A stretch of DNA of 64,000 nucleotides from Bursaphelenchus xylophilus (lineage: Eukaryota; Nematoda; Chromadorea; Rhabditida; Aphelenchoididae), in NCBI GenBank assembly GCA_904066235.2, contig CAJFCV020000006.1, forward strand, positions 2,976,001 to 3,040,000, read 5' to 3'. Position numbers and translations under genes: made by a program. This document shows, in pieces, positions 46,787-57,952 of this stretch. The notes under the pieces were generated by a model. The model saw only the letters and a program-made list of their open reading frames with translations. It did not search any database and was not told the origin of the DNA. The first letter of the stretch is position 1. Each line of letters starts with the position of its first letter.

Positions 46787-47374
46787 TAGGGAAGTACGCA
46801 GTGCGACGCTGGGATTTTTAGATCAAGTATGATTTTTTTGTGAATTTTGACATGTAAAGTTTCATGCTTATTTCTACCGCAAAGAGTAATCTTTCCACAA
46901 AAAATCAATTTTTCCTCACGAGACTGGCAAAGATATAGCCAAAAAGTTTTTTCTCTGACCGCTCTCCGCGTTTCTCGTGCTCTCTCGGCCGCAAAGACCG
47001 TTGAATATCTCGGCTGCCCCTCTAAAGCGCAAGCTAAAACTTTCAGGAATTGGTATATGGCCTATTTCCGGCGCGTGAAGAAAATTTACAAACGCTATAA
47101 GCGCCGCACTTACAGTGAGGGACGGGATCCAATGGCAAAAAACGACTTTTTTTGCATCCCGGAAGGGACCAAAATGTCTCCAAACCCTTCCCTTCTCTAA
47201 ACTAAAAAACCCCGATTTGAAGAGCCCGCCTTGAAGGAAAGGGCGCGCTTTTCAAAGCGGAGTTTTTTAGCTTAGAGACGGGAAGGGTTTGGAGTCATTT
47301 TGGCCCCTTCCGGGATGCAAAAGGAGACGTTTTTTGCCATTGGATCAGGTCCCTCACTGTATAGGTACTTCCCT
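46787..47374 (+). mobile_element. R1 MITE interrupted by R2
   Basis: The left end ctagggaagtacgcagtgcg and right end ggtacttccctag are R1 termini. The interior follows R1 order from about 46,815, missing a piece near the left. The right terminal repeat is split by the R2 element at 47,113-47,359: gcgccgcactta | R2 | taggtacttcc corresponds to the intact gcgtcgcacttggagtacttcc. Confidence 0.75.
47113..47359. mobile_element. R2 MITE nested in R1 terminal repeat
   Basis: CAGTGAGGGACGGGATCCAATG at the left and ..TTGGATCAGGTCCCTCACTG at the right, with TA on both sides (47,111-47,112 and 47,360-47,361). The halves are almost perfectly complementary around the centre near 47,236. Confidence 0.8.
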
Positions 47375-47399
47375 AGTTTTTCTTTCATCGACAATATTG

Positions 47400-48330
47400 T
47401 CAAGTCATCTCATGTTTAACGCACATTTTTGATCACCCCATTCTATGCCATTTTATCCGTCCAATGCTTTAAAAACCCCCTTGTTCAAAGCAGATTTCAA
47501 GGAAATCAAAAAGAACGAACAAATTGTGCCAAATTGTAAATCAGTGTTACAATTGTTGTCCATATGTGTAAAATATCGAAATTTTCATTTAGAATCTGGA
47601 AAACGGGTCTGTTTGTTGTAATAAAAAGGATAAAAATTGAGTTTGAAGTTTTTTGTACAATGAAGAATGCAAGTAAATTGAAAAATACGCGGTACCTATA
47701 TATAGCATCCTGTTATATAATATTTAAAGTTGGATGAAAACTTGAAATAAAACATAAAAATCGCGATTTTTCTTTTTTCTTTTTCTGGAACGTACTGTAA
47801 AAAGAAGTCTTTACTCGACTTTTTTATTTAATTTTTATGGATTTAAGACGCCTAGGGTGTCAAGAAATCTTGATAAAACTTGAACTACAGCTGTACACAG
47901 GAAGATTTTAGCCTTCTACATTAATCCGTTTAGGCGTATAGTAAACATTTACATGTTTTATTCGTATGCCTACCGTAATCCCAACCGTCTACCATCGCCT
48001 CCATTTTTCAGAAGTAACAATACTTGCTGATCTCCTGCTCTCTAGTTTCTATTCTCTCAAACTTTACAACACGTCGACTACTTGCAAATTCCTGATCCCA
48101 TGTCCCGTTTTTTTTATCTCTTCGACTTCTATGTACCGCGCTCTGCAGCGGGCTTACGTTCCGGCCAATCAACGGGATCTCTGACCCGCTAAAGCGACGT
48201 ATGTTTAGCTCGTCGGATTTGCATACAAATCGCGACGGCAGACCCTTGATATTTAAGGCTGGCTTGTGGCCAGGAAAGGTCAGAAAAGAACATTTTCTGA
48301 AATATTTCCAAGATTAAAGGGATAAGAAAG
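47400..48330. promoter_or_regulatory. Upstream region of the VMAT-like gene
   Basis: No other gene is supported between the R1/R2 nest and the transporter start. A CCAAT-type motif (ggccaatca) lies near 48,163-48,171, about 160 bp upstream of the ATG, in a GC-richer patch. No TATA box or clear trans-splice acceptor is visible immediately upstream. Its role as a promoter is inferred from position only. Confidence 0.3.
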
Positions 48331-50806
48331 ATGTTGGAGGAACTCAGAGAGAAACATCGAGGAAAAGTTGTCATTTTCACTGTATTTCTGGCCTTGTTTA
48401 TTGATCACATTCTCTTTTCCATTGTTGGTATGTGCGGCTTAACGGATTAACATTCAAAAACAACGATTAACTTCCGCTGTTTTTATAAATTTAACGATTT
48501 TTTGCAGAAAATCATTCTTTTTTTTCACCTTCTAAACAATTTCCTCTGTATAAATTTACCTCTCTTTTCTTAAAGCTACCGTTTTCAGTCCCAATTCTCC
48601 CCGATTACCTCATCAGAATCAAAGGAAACAACGATTCGGCATACCTCGAGGCTTCGTTGCATCGGGTCAACCTTACAAATTTCACTGCGGTCACTCATGA
48701 AGGAGAGTATCATGAAGCTTTCGCGTCAACCAATATCCCAGTCGCGTTATTGTTGGGAACCAAAGCGGTTGTTCAAATTCCAGCTGGTATTTTGGTGTCG
48801 CATATGACGTACAGGTAAAGCTTGTCTCCTGCTTGGTCTTGAAGGTTAGATATGGTGTACAACGTGGTGAAAACATGTGATTTTGGCAAAACCTTGTGCA
48901 AGATGAGATTACTATTTTCTAAGGCATACATATGCAAGACATTTGGCTACGATATAAAGTGGGCAAATCGTCTATAGGAGCCAGAAAATACGTCGGGGAG
49001 CCGTGCAAAGTTTTGTACTTGATCCTGAGCTGCTGTGGCATAGATGGGCCAGAATTTACTCCAAAGAATGAAGACTCTTATGTAATTGTGTAAAATGCAC
49101 CAAAAGAGGTCATACGCTATCTCAGAACCCGATCAATCGTATTATTTCTATTGGTTAATCCTTCTACTAGCTTCCGGGATGCATACAGGAACGAAAAGAG
49201 ACGACCAATAGTACCGTCGACCCGGAAATTATAGGAATTTTTTGAGGGACACGTGATATTGTGATCATCGGATATGGTACACAAAAAAAAATTCGTTTTA
49301 TAACTTGCGTTTTTTTTTATCTAATCACAACCCCCGCTTCAGAATTGGCTATGCAATTCCGGTCTTTTGCGGCTTCATGATCACATTTGCCTCCTCTCTG
49401 ATGTTCGCATTCAGCACGTCCTATTGGATGCTGTTGATCGCCCGAGGAATGAATGGAGTTGGTGCGGGTTTCAGCGCCGTTGCTGGGATGGGATTTCTCG
49501 CCGACACTTTTCCCGACAACCACGAGCGAGGTCGCGCAATTTCCCTGGCTTTTGGCGGGATTGCTATTGGAATCTTGGCGGGGCCTGTGGTCGGTGGGGT
49601 CCTATACCATTACGGTGGGATGGTCTTGCCGTTTGTCAGTTTGGCCACGCTTTCATTGATAGTCGGATTAATCCAGTTCATTGTGCTCCGACCCAAAGTC
49701 TCCAAGGCTCGACCGGAGCCCACAAATTACTCCGAATTCCTTACCGATCCCTATATCATTATTGTCGCTGTCGGCTTGTGGTTTGGTAACTTTGCATTTT
49801 CAATGTTGGAGCCGGCTTTGCCTCTGTACATGGTGGAGAATTGGGGCTCCAATTCGGCGTTGCAAGGGATTGCGTTTCTCCCCAGCTCTTTGGCCTACTT
49901 GATTGGGGCAAATGTCTTTGGATTCCTATCAAAACACTTCCGGAGATGGCTCTGCAGCTTCGCTGGGTTCTTAATGATCGCCACCATGGCTTTGGTAGTA
50001 AGTTTTGGCTTTCTTAAAAGCCATGCCAGCTCCATAAAGTATCAATAGAACGTGTCTTTAGATCCCGTTTGCCCAAAATATTTACCATCTGATAATTCCC
50101 AATGCAATTCTTGGATTTGGTCTTGGTTTGGTTGACACGAATCTCATTCCAATGCTCGGCCATATCGCTGATTTACGACATACCGCGGTCTATGGGTCGG
50201 TGTATGCAATCGGCGATGCGGCGGCGTGTTTAGCGTTTGCTGTGGGACCGTTCGTCGCTGGACCGGTGGTTCGGTACTATGGATTTTTAACGTGAGTTAA
50301 GGTTACATTTTAAAGAAGGAATAATTTTTTATAACGAATGGCGAAAGTGATACTAGCAACTGTACTATTTATAGTAGCGTTTGACACAATTTTAGATGGC
50401 AATTTTTGAAAAATTTAATTTAATGGTCCCTTGCAAAAACAACTGAATATGTCCAATATTCTGAGACAGTAAAGGTGAATATCTCAGTAATCAATATTTA
50501 TGCTACAAGGACTGCTTTCAGAAAATTTTAAAACAATTTCACCTGGTCATTCCGAGAGTTACCCTTTGTTTCATTGAATATTTAAATAGTACAGTAATCA
50601 CCGTTTCCCCCTTTTTCAGACTGATGATTGTAATCTCTGTTTCGAATCTCATCATCGCGCCTTTTATGTTCGTTCTCCGACGACTTCCAGAGACTGTGGA
50701 AAAGAAGGCAGAGATCTCTGCCGCTTCAGAGAACCCGTCATTTTCTTCATCATCTGATAACACAAAAGAAAAATCAGAAGCAACCCTTGCCGAAGCCGTC
50801 TGTTAA
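48331..50806 (+). CDS. SLC18-family vesicular amine transporter (VMAT/CAT-1-like)
   Basis: Five exons join in frame: 48,331-48,427, 48,589-48,814, 49,343-49,997, 50,062-50,291 and 50,620-50,806, giving 464 aa. The start is the first ATG after an in-frame TGA at 48,298. Family proteins swap lumenal protons for cytosolic amines across synaptic vesicle membranes. Twelve hydrophobic segments are present. TM1 keeps the acidic residue (D25 in LALFIDHILF). The lumenal loop has glycosylation sequons (N47, N60, N63). TM2 keeps K91. The loop DNHERGRA and the TM10 stretch LRHTAVYGSVYAIGDAA with D378 are typical of SLC18. At the TM11 position I expect to be acidic in VMAT2 there is Asn412. The serine/glutamate-rich tail is short, and the whole protein is shorter than typical VMATs (about 510-550 aa). 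It is VMAT-like rather than VAChT-like by general resemblance; orthology to cat-1 is unproven. Confidence 0.92.
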
Positions 50807-50865
50807 GCGCTAGAATATAATTACAAATCTATAATAATTAACCTTCTCTAAATGACTTAAAATTA

Positions 50866-50871
50866 AATAAA
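50866..50871 (+). terminator. AATAAA signal of the VMAT-like gene
   Basis: Canonical AATAAA 60 bp after the TAA at 50,804-50,806. The 288-bp gap to the convergent gene's stop at 51,095 must hold both 3' ends. No AATAAA is visible on the minus strand there. Confidence 0.6.
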
Positions 50872-51094
50872 TACTACTGTTTCAACCGTAATTCAAGTTT
50901 ATCGTAAGAAAAAGAAACATAACTAGTTAGTCTAATATGGCACAAAATGAAAAAATGTCAAAATAACTGACTAAATATCGTAGATATCTCGAGGTTAACA
51001 AAATATTTCGAATGTATAAAAAATGCATTTCACAACGTGAAAGACGGAATAAAATCTTGAAAGACGTCTATATTGTAATACTGTGAAGAATGAT

Positions 51095-54000
51095 TTAGCA
51101 GGTACCCGTATTTAACAACTTCTGAAGGCTATTTTGAGACGCTGGACTTGCCCAAAACGCATCTTCATCGTCGTGTTCGCAGAGCGCACCACTTTCGTGA
51201 AAGCCTTTGGGGCATTTTTCAACTAAAAATTGGGGTTGAAGATAGGTGATATAGAAGGGTTGACTGAAATTGTAATAAAAGACTTACAGCATCGTCCGTA
51301 AAGTAGCAGTCCATTGGAACACTGGCATTGCGAAACTCCTTTGTCCGTTTTGTGCTCACAATATGTGTTTTTACACCGAGAAGAGCATTCAGCATTTGAT
51401 TCGCAGCCATATTCCCCGGGCCAGAGACGCCTAAAGTATATAAGTAATTTGGCCTGATCGATGAGTAAGGTATTTCAGGAAGAATTATGACAAAAGAGGT
51501 TGCTAACTGTAAGTCATGTAAGGCAAGAAAACAATCAGAAACTCTTTTTTAGCGAATGGGGGCGTAAAATTAAGAAAAATGTTTCTTTCAGCTATGCTAT
51601 TCAACAGTGAAAGTACCCCCAGTGCTACGCCTATGTTTTCTTGAAACTTGTCATAAATTTAGATTAATTTTTTATAAGACATATGCGAGACTCCAAGCTT
51701 GCTCTTTACAGGAACAACGGAGATTTTAAGGCCGAAACTTTAGGGAAACATGAAGCCTTTTTTCTACCGAAAAGTGTAATGTTTTGGCAAAAAATGATTT
51801 TTTCTCACAAAATTGGCAAAGATATGGCCTAAAAGTGTTTTTCTCTGTAATCGCTCTCTGAATTTTGCATGCTCTTTAGGCCGCAAGGTCGTCAAATATT
51901 TCGGACAGCAAAGCGTGAGCCAAAACTTTCTGAAGTTGGCATGCGGCCTATGTGTGAGTGCCGCGCTAGGCTACCTCTATGTAAGCAATACTTACATTCG
52001 GCATTCTCCTTTGACACAGGTTTCATTTGGCAAACAAGTGTTGTCCGGGCTTGTTTCATTGTCCGGCGAGGACCTAGGACATCGACGAATAGTTGCTGCG
52101 GCCGTATTATACCACACTAAAAACAGCTTTTTATTACATATAATCATCCACAAATAATACATAAAAGACGTTGAACTTTCACCACTTACATGGAGTTTCG
52201 GTGGCATTTTTTGTCGGCGAGAAAACTGGCCGTCGTCTAGCCGAACTCAGCATATATTTACAGGGACTTCCGTATTGATCACATCCATTCCTGGCTAGCT
52301 CGATTACTATCGGGGCTTGAGGCTCACATGCGGCGCCGTTGGAGAATGCTCCTTTGATGCAGATGCAAATATCGCCTTGACATTGAGCACCAGGGCCGGA
52401 AGAGGAATATCCAGAACATTGAGGGGATGCCTGACAAGTCGTTCCGGGAACCGCCATGGCGACGGTTGCACCTGGAATGGAGAGGAAGGGATTACTATGG
52501 CTTTCTTGCGAGTCTTGGGCTAGTCTTTGACAATTTAGCTAAAGAATATTAAAGCCGGCCCTCAATTACTCTCATAGCCTGTACTGACTTGATTCTCTCT
52601 CAACTTACCGGTCGTACAGCACATTCCCGAGTTGCACGCGCTTCCGGCAGGACAAGACAATGTTGGACTGCATTGACAAATCGGCAACGCGTTCATCGGA
52701 CAGACAAAGTCGGTAACAAGTTGGCAACAACCACCGGAAGACGTGCAGCCATAACCGGATGGGCAATCCGATCCTTTCACACATTGCATTACAGACCTGC
52801 CACCGGATGGACAAAGTGGAATGGGCTCTGGACAGCACGCTCCTCGTTCGCAGTAATAGCCAGTAGGGCAAGCGTTAGAGGTGCCGCAGAAACTGCTGGC
52901 AACATTTCCGCCGTACGTGCAGACGGGCAACGTGCAACAAAGGCCGTTGGTACAGGTCTGAAGAAGCAGTCAAGTCAGTGTCTTTATTATGGTGATGATG
53001 GAAGGCAAGGCTCTTTGGAAACTCAGAAAAACTTACCGTTCCTCCAGGACAAGGGCTCGATGGACTGCATCTAACCAACGCTTGTTGACCGCTCGGGCAC
53101 AACGGCAATGGACAACAACCTCCATTGGTACACTCTGTCCCGCTTGGGCAAGGAGTTGTCGCCGTACACAGCATTATTGCAGGCTGAGAATTTGTCGGAC
53201 AAGTTGGCAACTGACAGCAACCACCGTTGACACATTGCTGACCACTCGAACAACAGACCGGCTGAGGAGCGGGCATTGGGGCAGGCGCGGGCTGCGGCAT
53301 CACCGGCACGTTTATTATGATCGGCTGGGGTTGTTGACATGACGAAGGACATGTGCTTGTGGCTGGGGCTCCTGTCGGGCACGTAGGCGGAGCGCAACAG
53401 CCGCCGCCTTGACAAACACTCGGCGCTGGGCATTGAGTCGATGCCGTGCAGATGGACTGTGCCGGTTGACCGGTAGAACAGGTGGGGAGGACACAACAAA
53501 GGCCTTCAAGACAAATTGTGTTTCCTCCGCCGCAAGTTTGACCGGCGGAGCAGTGACCAATGGCTTGCTGACCTGTCGGACAATAGGGAATTGGGCAACA
53601 ACCACCGTTGGAGCATTCCATGCCGCCGCCGCATTGCTGAAAGTGGGAATATAACTCTTGTGTTGTTAGTTTACTGTGTTAGATTGGTTTAAAGGCCGAG
53701 AAAACTCTTTTGAGCAAAGCCTGTCTATTGCAAGAAATCTTTAGCGGCCTAATGGGCTATACTGGAGACAACGGCTAATAGCAAAGCCCTTTAACGACTC
53801 AACTGAACGTCGGCATATGCTAGAAGCGCTATATACAAGGATCATACTTACCACGGTGCTCGAGCAAACCTGCGCCGACACTTGTCCATTCGAACACACC
53901 GGCATTTGTGGCTGCTGGCTGCAACAACAACCGTTTTGGCAAGTCGCTCCACTTGCACAGGAGGAAGCCGGGCTCACTGGAGTTGCGGGAAGACATATTC

Positions 54001-55638
54001 CCAGCATCATTGTGCTTGGAGGGCATTGACATGGGCAACAAACTCCGTTATAACAACTTGAGCCGGCCGGACAAGATGGTGCGGTTGGCGCGCATTGCTG
54101 GGTTGGCATTTGACCACCTAAAGGCATACAAAAGTAAATTTAGGGCCTACTCGGGCAAAGCATGACAATTTGCGCTGGAACAGTTGGAGGCGCTGGCGGC
54201 GGCGGCGCCGGCGCTTCTGTTGTTGGTGGCGGCGCTGGACAACACGCCCCCAACAAAGGAGCACAAATATATCCTGTTGGGCAAGAGCCACACGACGAGA
54301 CCGGTTGAGAATTCGACGCTGGACAAGTAGTTAATTGCAAGACGATTGTCTGTGTTGGAACTGGCGCTGGTGTTGGTGCTGGAGTCGGTGCTGGAGCTGG
54401 TGGAGGGACAATCGAAATAATAGGGCAGCATCCGACGTTGGGTTGACAGGTATAGGCTAAAGAGGAAATTATCGCTGTTTTAAGCTTAAAAATGCTTACT
54501 TTGCGGACAAGAGGACGCGCACATCGAAACTGGGTAGGTCCCACTGCCGGGGCAGGCCGAAGCCGAGGCTTGGTATAAAGCGGGATGGTCGGAGACTACC
54601 ATGTCGTATGGGCTGACGGTGGCACAACACACCCCCTAAAAATTATAGAATGATCTGTTGTTGGAGGCTTAGAGGCTTTGAATTTATTGATCAAATAGCC
54701 GAATTTTTTGACAGAGTTGTACAAGCCAAACCCTGCACAACAGTTCAGCATTTGTAACATAATGATAACACTAGGACTGAACAAAGAACCACTATAAACC
54801 GTTTCTTTTTGGTCCCAGTTGCTTAGTTCGTCTCAACCGGCTTAAAAATGAGGCAAAATTAACTCACGTCAGTACATTGCGAAATCCCCGGGCAAGAATG
54901 CGAGTTAGTTCCACATTTACAGACCGCCACTTGGTTTGCTGCCGAACAAGTGTCAGCTTCAACGGCCAAAGGAACACAAAGTTGAATATTGATGTCGAAC
55001 GCTGTATTCAGAGGGCAGTCAATCCGGATCCATTCACCACATGGATCTCTATAGCCAAAAAATAAAATTATAAGCATTAAAACTCACGATGCACTGGTCT
55101 GAGCGCATTGCAAGAATCCGTGCGTATCCTCGGGCGTATAATACAGCAAACTGTACTGCCAATTGCACGCCGCTCCAACAGCTGGCTGAGCCCATTCCGT
55201 TGGCTGACAATATTGCTGACAGCCGAACGAACCCGGGTTTTGCTGACACTGCGCTCGCTGTCGATGCAACTTCTTCTTGTCAATACATTTCTGCTTTGCC
55301 GCGTCAAACGCATGCTCCGCGGAGCACCGGCGCTTCGTCCAGACGCCCAGATACTTGCCCGTTATCTGATATTCTTCTCGCTCCTCTTCGGTTAGTGGAG
55401 CGCATTCGTAAAAACTCTGGGAGTCGTTGGAGAATGGACGAAAATGCTCGACAGTCATGCATAGTTGGCCAAGTCTCGTGGTTTGATTCGTTTTCGTTGA
55501 GGAGCTTAGAGGTGATGGTATTGTCGAGGAAGCCTCGAATTTTTGTGATTTTTTTAAATGAGAGAGTTTGTTGAATATTGCACAAGAGCCTAGCGTGCAC
55601 AGAGCTGAAAATGCAATCAAAGGTGATAGAAAGAACAC
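51095..55638 (-). CDS. Secreted cysteine-rich Lustrin/EB-repeat protein
   Basis: Eleven exons (minus strand) join with consistent phases: 55,638-55,088, 55,048-54,868, 54,635-54,500, 54,456-54,151, 54,117-53,852, 53,636-53,037, 52,957-52,609, 52,471-52,190, 52,116-51,996, 51,430-51,288 and 51,222-51,095, about 1,020 aa. The N-terminus looks like a signal peptide (FFLSPLIAFSALCTLGSCA). A cysteine-containing N-terminal domain follows. About a dozen repeats come next, with a C-P-x-G-x-x-C ... N-G-G-C-C pattern like Lustrin-type nematode repeats, separated by Pro/Ala linkers (APAPTPAPTPAPVPT). The C-terminus has EB/EGF-like modules (CESNAECSSRC..). The likely location is extracellular matrix or cuticle; function is unknown. 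The frame opens at GTG 55,638 with no upstream in-frame ATG before a stop at 55,651; the first in-frame ATG is at 55,458. A TTTTCAG lies at 55,605-55,611, so a separate first exon is possible. Confidence 0.88.
51605..51980 (+). mobile_element. Old R1 copy in intron of the cysteine-rich gene
   Basis: It starts cagtgaaagtacccccagtg and follows R1 order: ttgaaacttgtcataaattt, gacatatgcgagactcc, ttttctaccgaaaag, ggcaaagatatggcc, and gtgagccaaaactttctg. The right terminus is eroded near the splice donor at 51,995. It lies in the intron between 51,996 and 51,430. Confidence 0.65.
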
Positions 55639-55688
55639 ATGGGGATAAAGTCATTACAAAAATCCATAGAGTGCGAAAGACCCTAAAA

Positions 55689-55915
55689 CAGTGACAGATC
55701 TGATAAAATGGCAGAAAACATGCCATTTTCATCTTTTTTAAAAATGTAGCAAAATACCTCCCTCTTCAACTAAAAGCTTTCCCTCACAAAATGAGCGTGC
55801 GCTCTTTTTGAAATTGGTGCTTTTTCACTTGGAGAAGGTGGTATTTTGCCAAATTTTTGATGCTTTCCGGATGCAAAATGCTACGTTTTTTACCACTGGA
55901 TCAGGTCCACCACTG
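55689..55915. mobile_element. R2 MITE at the 5' edge of the cysteine-rich gene
   Basis: Ends are CAGTGACAGATCTGATAAAATG and ..CCACTGGATCAGGTCCACCACTG, with TA on the right (55,916-55,917) and AA on the left. The interior is the R2 palindrome, moderately diverged. It begins 51 bp upstream of the first codon I can place for the minus-strand gene. Confidence 0.75.
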
Positions 55916-56819
55916 TATGACAATGTTCAGTTAACATGCTGTCTTAAGTACTATTTTTTTGAATTCGGGGAAAAGATATTTTTTTCTGTTCAAAACATAA
56001 AAAAGACTACTCGGACCGCTTCGTACGGACGATACGTTCTCTACCGCAAAAAAATAGGAACGTTTGCACTTTGGACTAGATGTGATCGAACAAAACTTGT
56101 TTATTTCCGCAAAACGCAGGCTAAAAACCTGGCATACGATTTGGTAAAGGATAAGCTCCATTTGCACCAAGTTTTATCAAAATTTAATCCATTATCTTTA
56201 GGCCTCTCCCTCGAAAAATACACTCTAGCTTGTCTATTCTCAACTGACTTTTAAAGTTAAAATAAATCCGTAATCTTGAAAGGTCGGTTTAAAAAACAAA
56301 TACGCCCTTGTAAAAAACGTCTTCCAAGCGAAGTCCACACATCTTACCCGCAACTCCGTGCAACAACAACCAAACGCGCATCGCTCCGGAACCGACCTCT
56401 CCCCGTTTCGAAACGCAGAACGGTCCAGTCGTTTAGATTTTTTTTCTTCGTTTTCACTCGGCTTCCAACGAGATCCACGCTTCTGGAAACAAAATGGTTT
56501 TTTAAAAAGTTTCTGGTATTCTGGTAGGAAAAAAGTGGAAGAAAATACGGCGGAAGAGGGTAAAATACGCATTCTCGTCGATACATTAGCAGCATAATAG
56601 AAAAGATTTTTATTGGAAATATGAAATAAAATTTATATAATTCAGCTTTTGAGAAAATGAAAATAAAATAAAAAAATGGATGAGCAAATCAACACAGAAT
56701 AAAAATATAAAAATTAATTTTTCGAAGCCTTTCGGTGATGAGCTCGAGCGCCCATCCTATATACCGAAATACAAATGTTATAGCTCCCTGATTTGACTGA
56801 AAAAAATAAAATCTTGATA
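55916..56819. other. Intergenic or upstream region, no gene seen
   Basis: It could contain a missing first exon of the cysteine-rich gene, but no ATG exon with a matching donor phase is convincing. Open frames on both strands at 56,240-56,600 overlap each other and lack domains. Confidence 0.35.
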
Positions 56820-56989
56820 CTAGCCTGTTCGCAATGCCACTGATTTTTGTGACATGCACTGTGCAAGAAATGTCAAGGTGCGAGCGGCCCAAAAAAGCGT
56901 ATTGCATGGTGCAAAAGGCAACAAATTCGACAGTTCAAAGTCAACCTATGTTTTGTCACAGCACGCCGCACAAATCTAGAAATGAACTA
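56820..56989. mobile_element. R4 MITE, right end degraded
   Basis: It follows TA at 56,818-56,819 and begins CTAGCCTGTTCGCAATGCCA. The interior has gacatgcactgtgcaag, gagcggcccaaaaaagcg and attgcatggtgcaaaa, as in other R4 copies. The right end (aatgaacta) is eroded. Confidence 0.55.
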
Positions 56990-57269
56990 ATACATTCATG
57001 GTATCAATGAGCTTTCAAACGAAGGAAAATAAATGGAAAGTGGCTTGCAAGGGGATTAATTAAAATTTCAGACCACAATGAAGTTCTATAGCTCCAAAAA
57101 TGACGGTGATTCAAAGCAGTTAGACGTTTATCAGGTCACTTCTTCAATAACCAAGTCAATCTCCTCCAAATTCTCATTACTTTAAAATCAACCCAAATTT
57201 TCGCCAGCTCCAACCCATCAACGTCTCCTACTTAAATTCAAAAACGATGACTTCAAAAAATGACTCGCC

Positions 57270-57600
57270 CCTCTCATCCAGATCACGGACCCCACGGCCC
57301 CTGTTTACCCGCCGAAAACGTGAACATCTCGAAGCCGTCTCAAGGGCTCTGATTCGAGAAAATGGACATGAATGACGGAGCTGAGTGTGGGAGGGGATTC
57401 GGGACGCGCACTGACCACAAGTGGGACGGATGCGATCTGCGCGCGACTCTAATCCTCTCGCAGCCGCATGTTATGGCCCCGTTTCCGGCTTCCGGTCGCT
57501 ATTTATTCCCGTCTGACTCATTGTTTGTTAACACGCGCATTACGCTGATAATTTTGGCTATCGGCGTGGATCAGCGCTGAGCGCATGAGTCAGAGGACTG
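57270..57600. promoter_or_regulatory. GC-rich unique block, possible regulatory DNA
   Basis: This block is clearly more GC-rich than its surroundings and is not one of the repeats. It contains two AP-1-type heptamers (TGACTCA near 57,513 and TGAGTCA near 57,586) and a TTGTTAAC forkhead-like site. One open frame (57,362-57,580) starts at an ATG but ends without a splice context and has no domain. It could be an enhancer, a conserved non-coding element or a small unrecognised exon. Confidence 0.3.
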
Positions 57601-57952
57601 GATTGGCGGCGGAGAGACAGTGTGTGCTTCAGGTGATGATAATGAGAATACAATAGACAAAAATATAGTCAAGATGACGCAGACGACAATAACATAAGGG
57701 AATGAGGTAGTAGTAGGAATATGCATGGTTTTATCTAAAAATTGGTGCAAAACAGTAGATTTTGTTTGCCCTTCACTTCTTATTTTTCTACAATCTGTAT
57801 TGCACAAAGTTTCTCCAAATCCGCCATTGATGCACAACATAAATGATGGCTACACACCCCTTGCCTTCGGTCGGGACGTTCAATCATCCTCCTTGATTTT
57901 AAACAAGATCTAGCTGGCTGTTTTGCAAAGCGTCATCTAATATTATACTAAT

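Noticed and set aside
48331..55638. An operon linking the VMAT-like and cysteine-rich genes
   Set aside because: They are on opposite strands and convergent.
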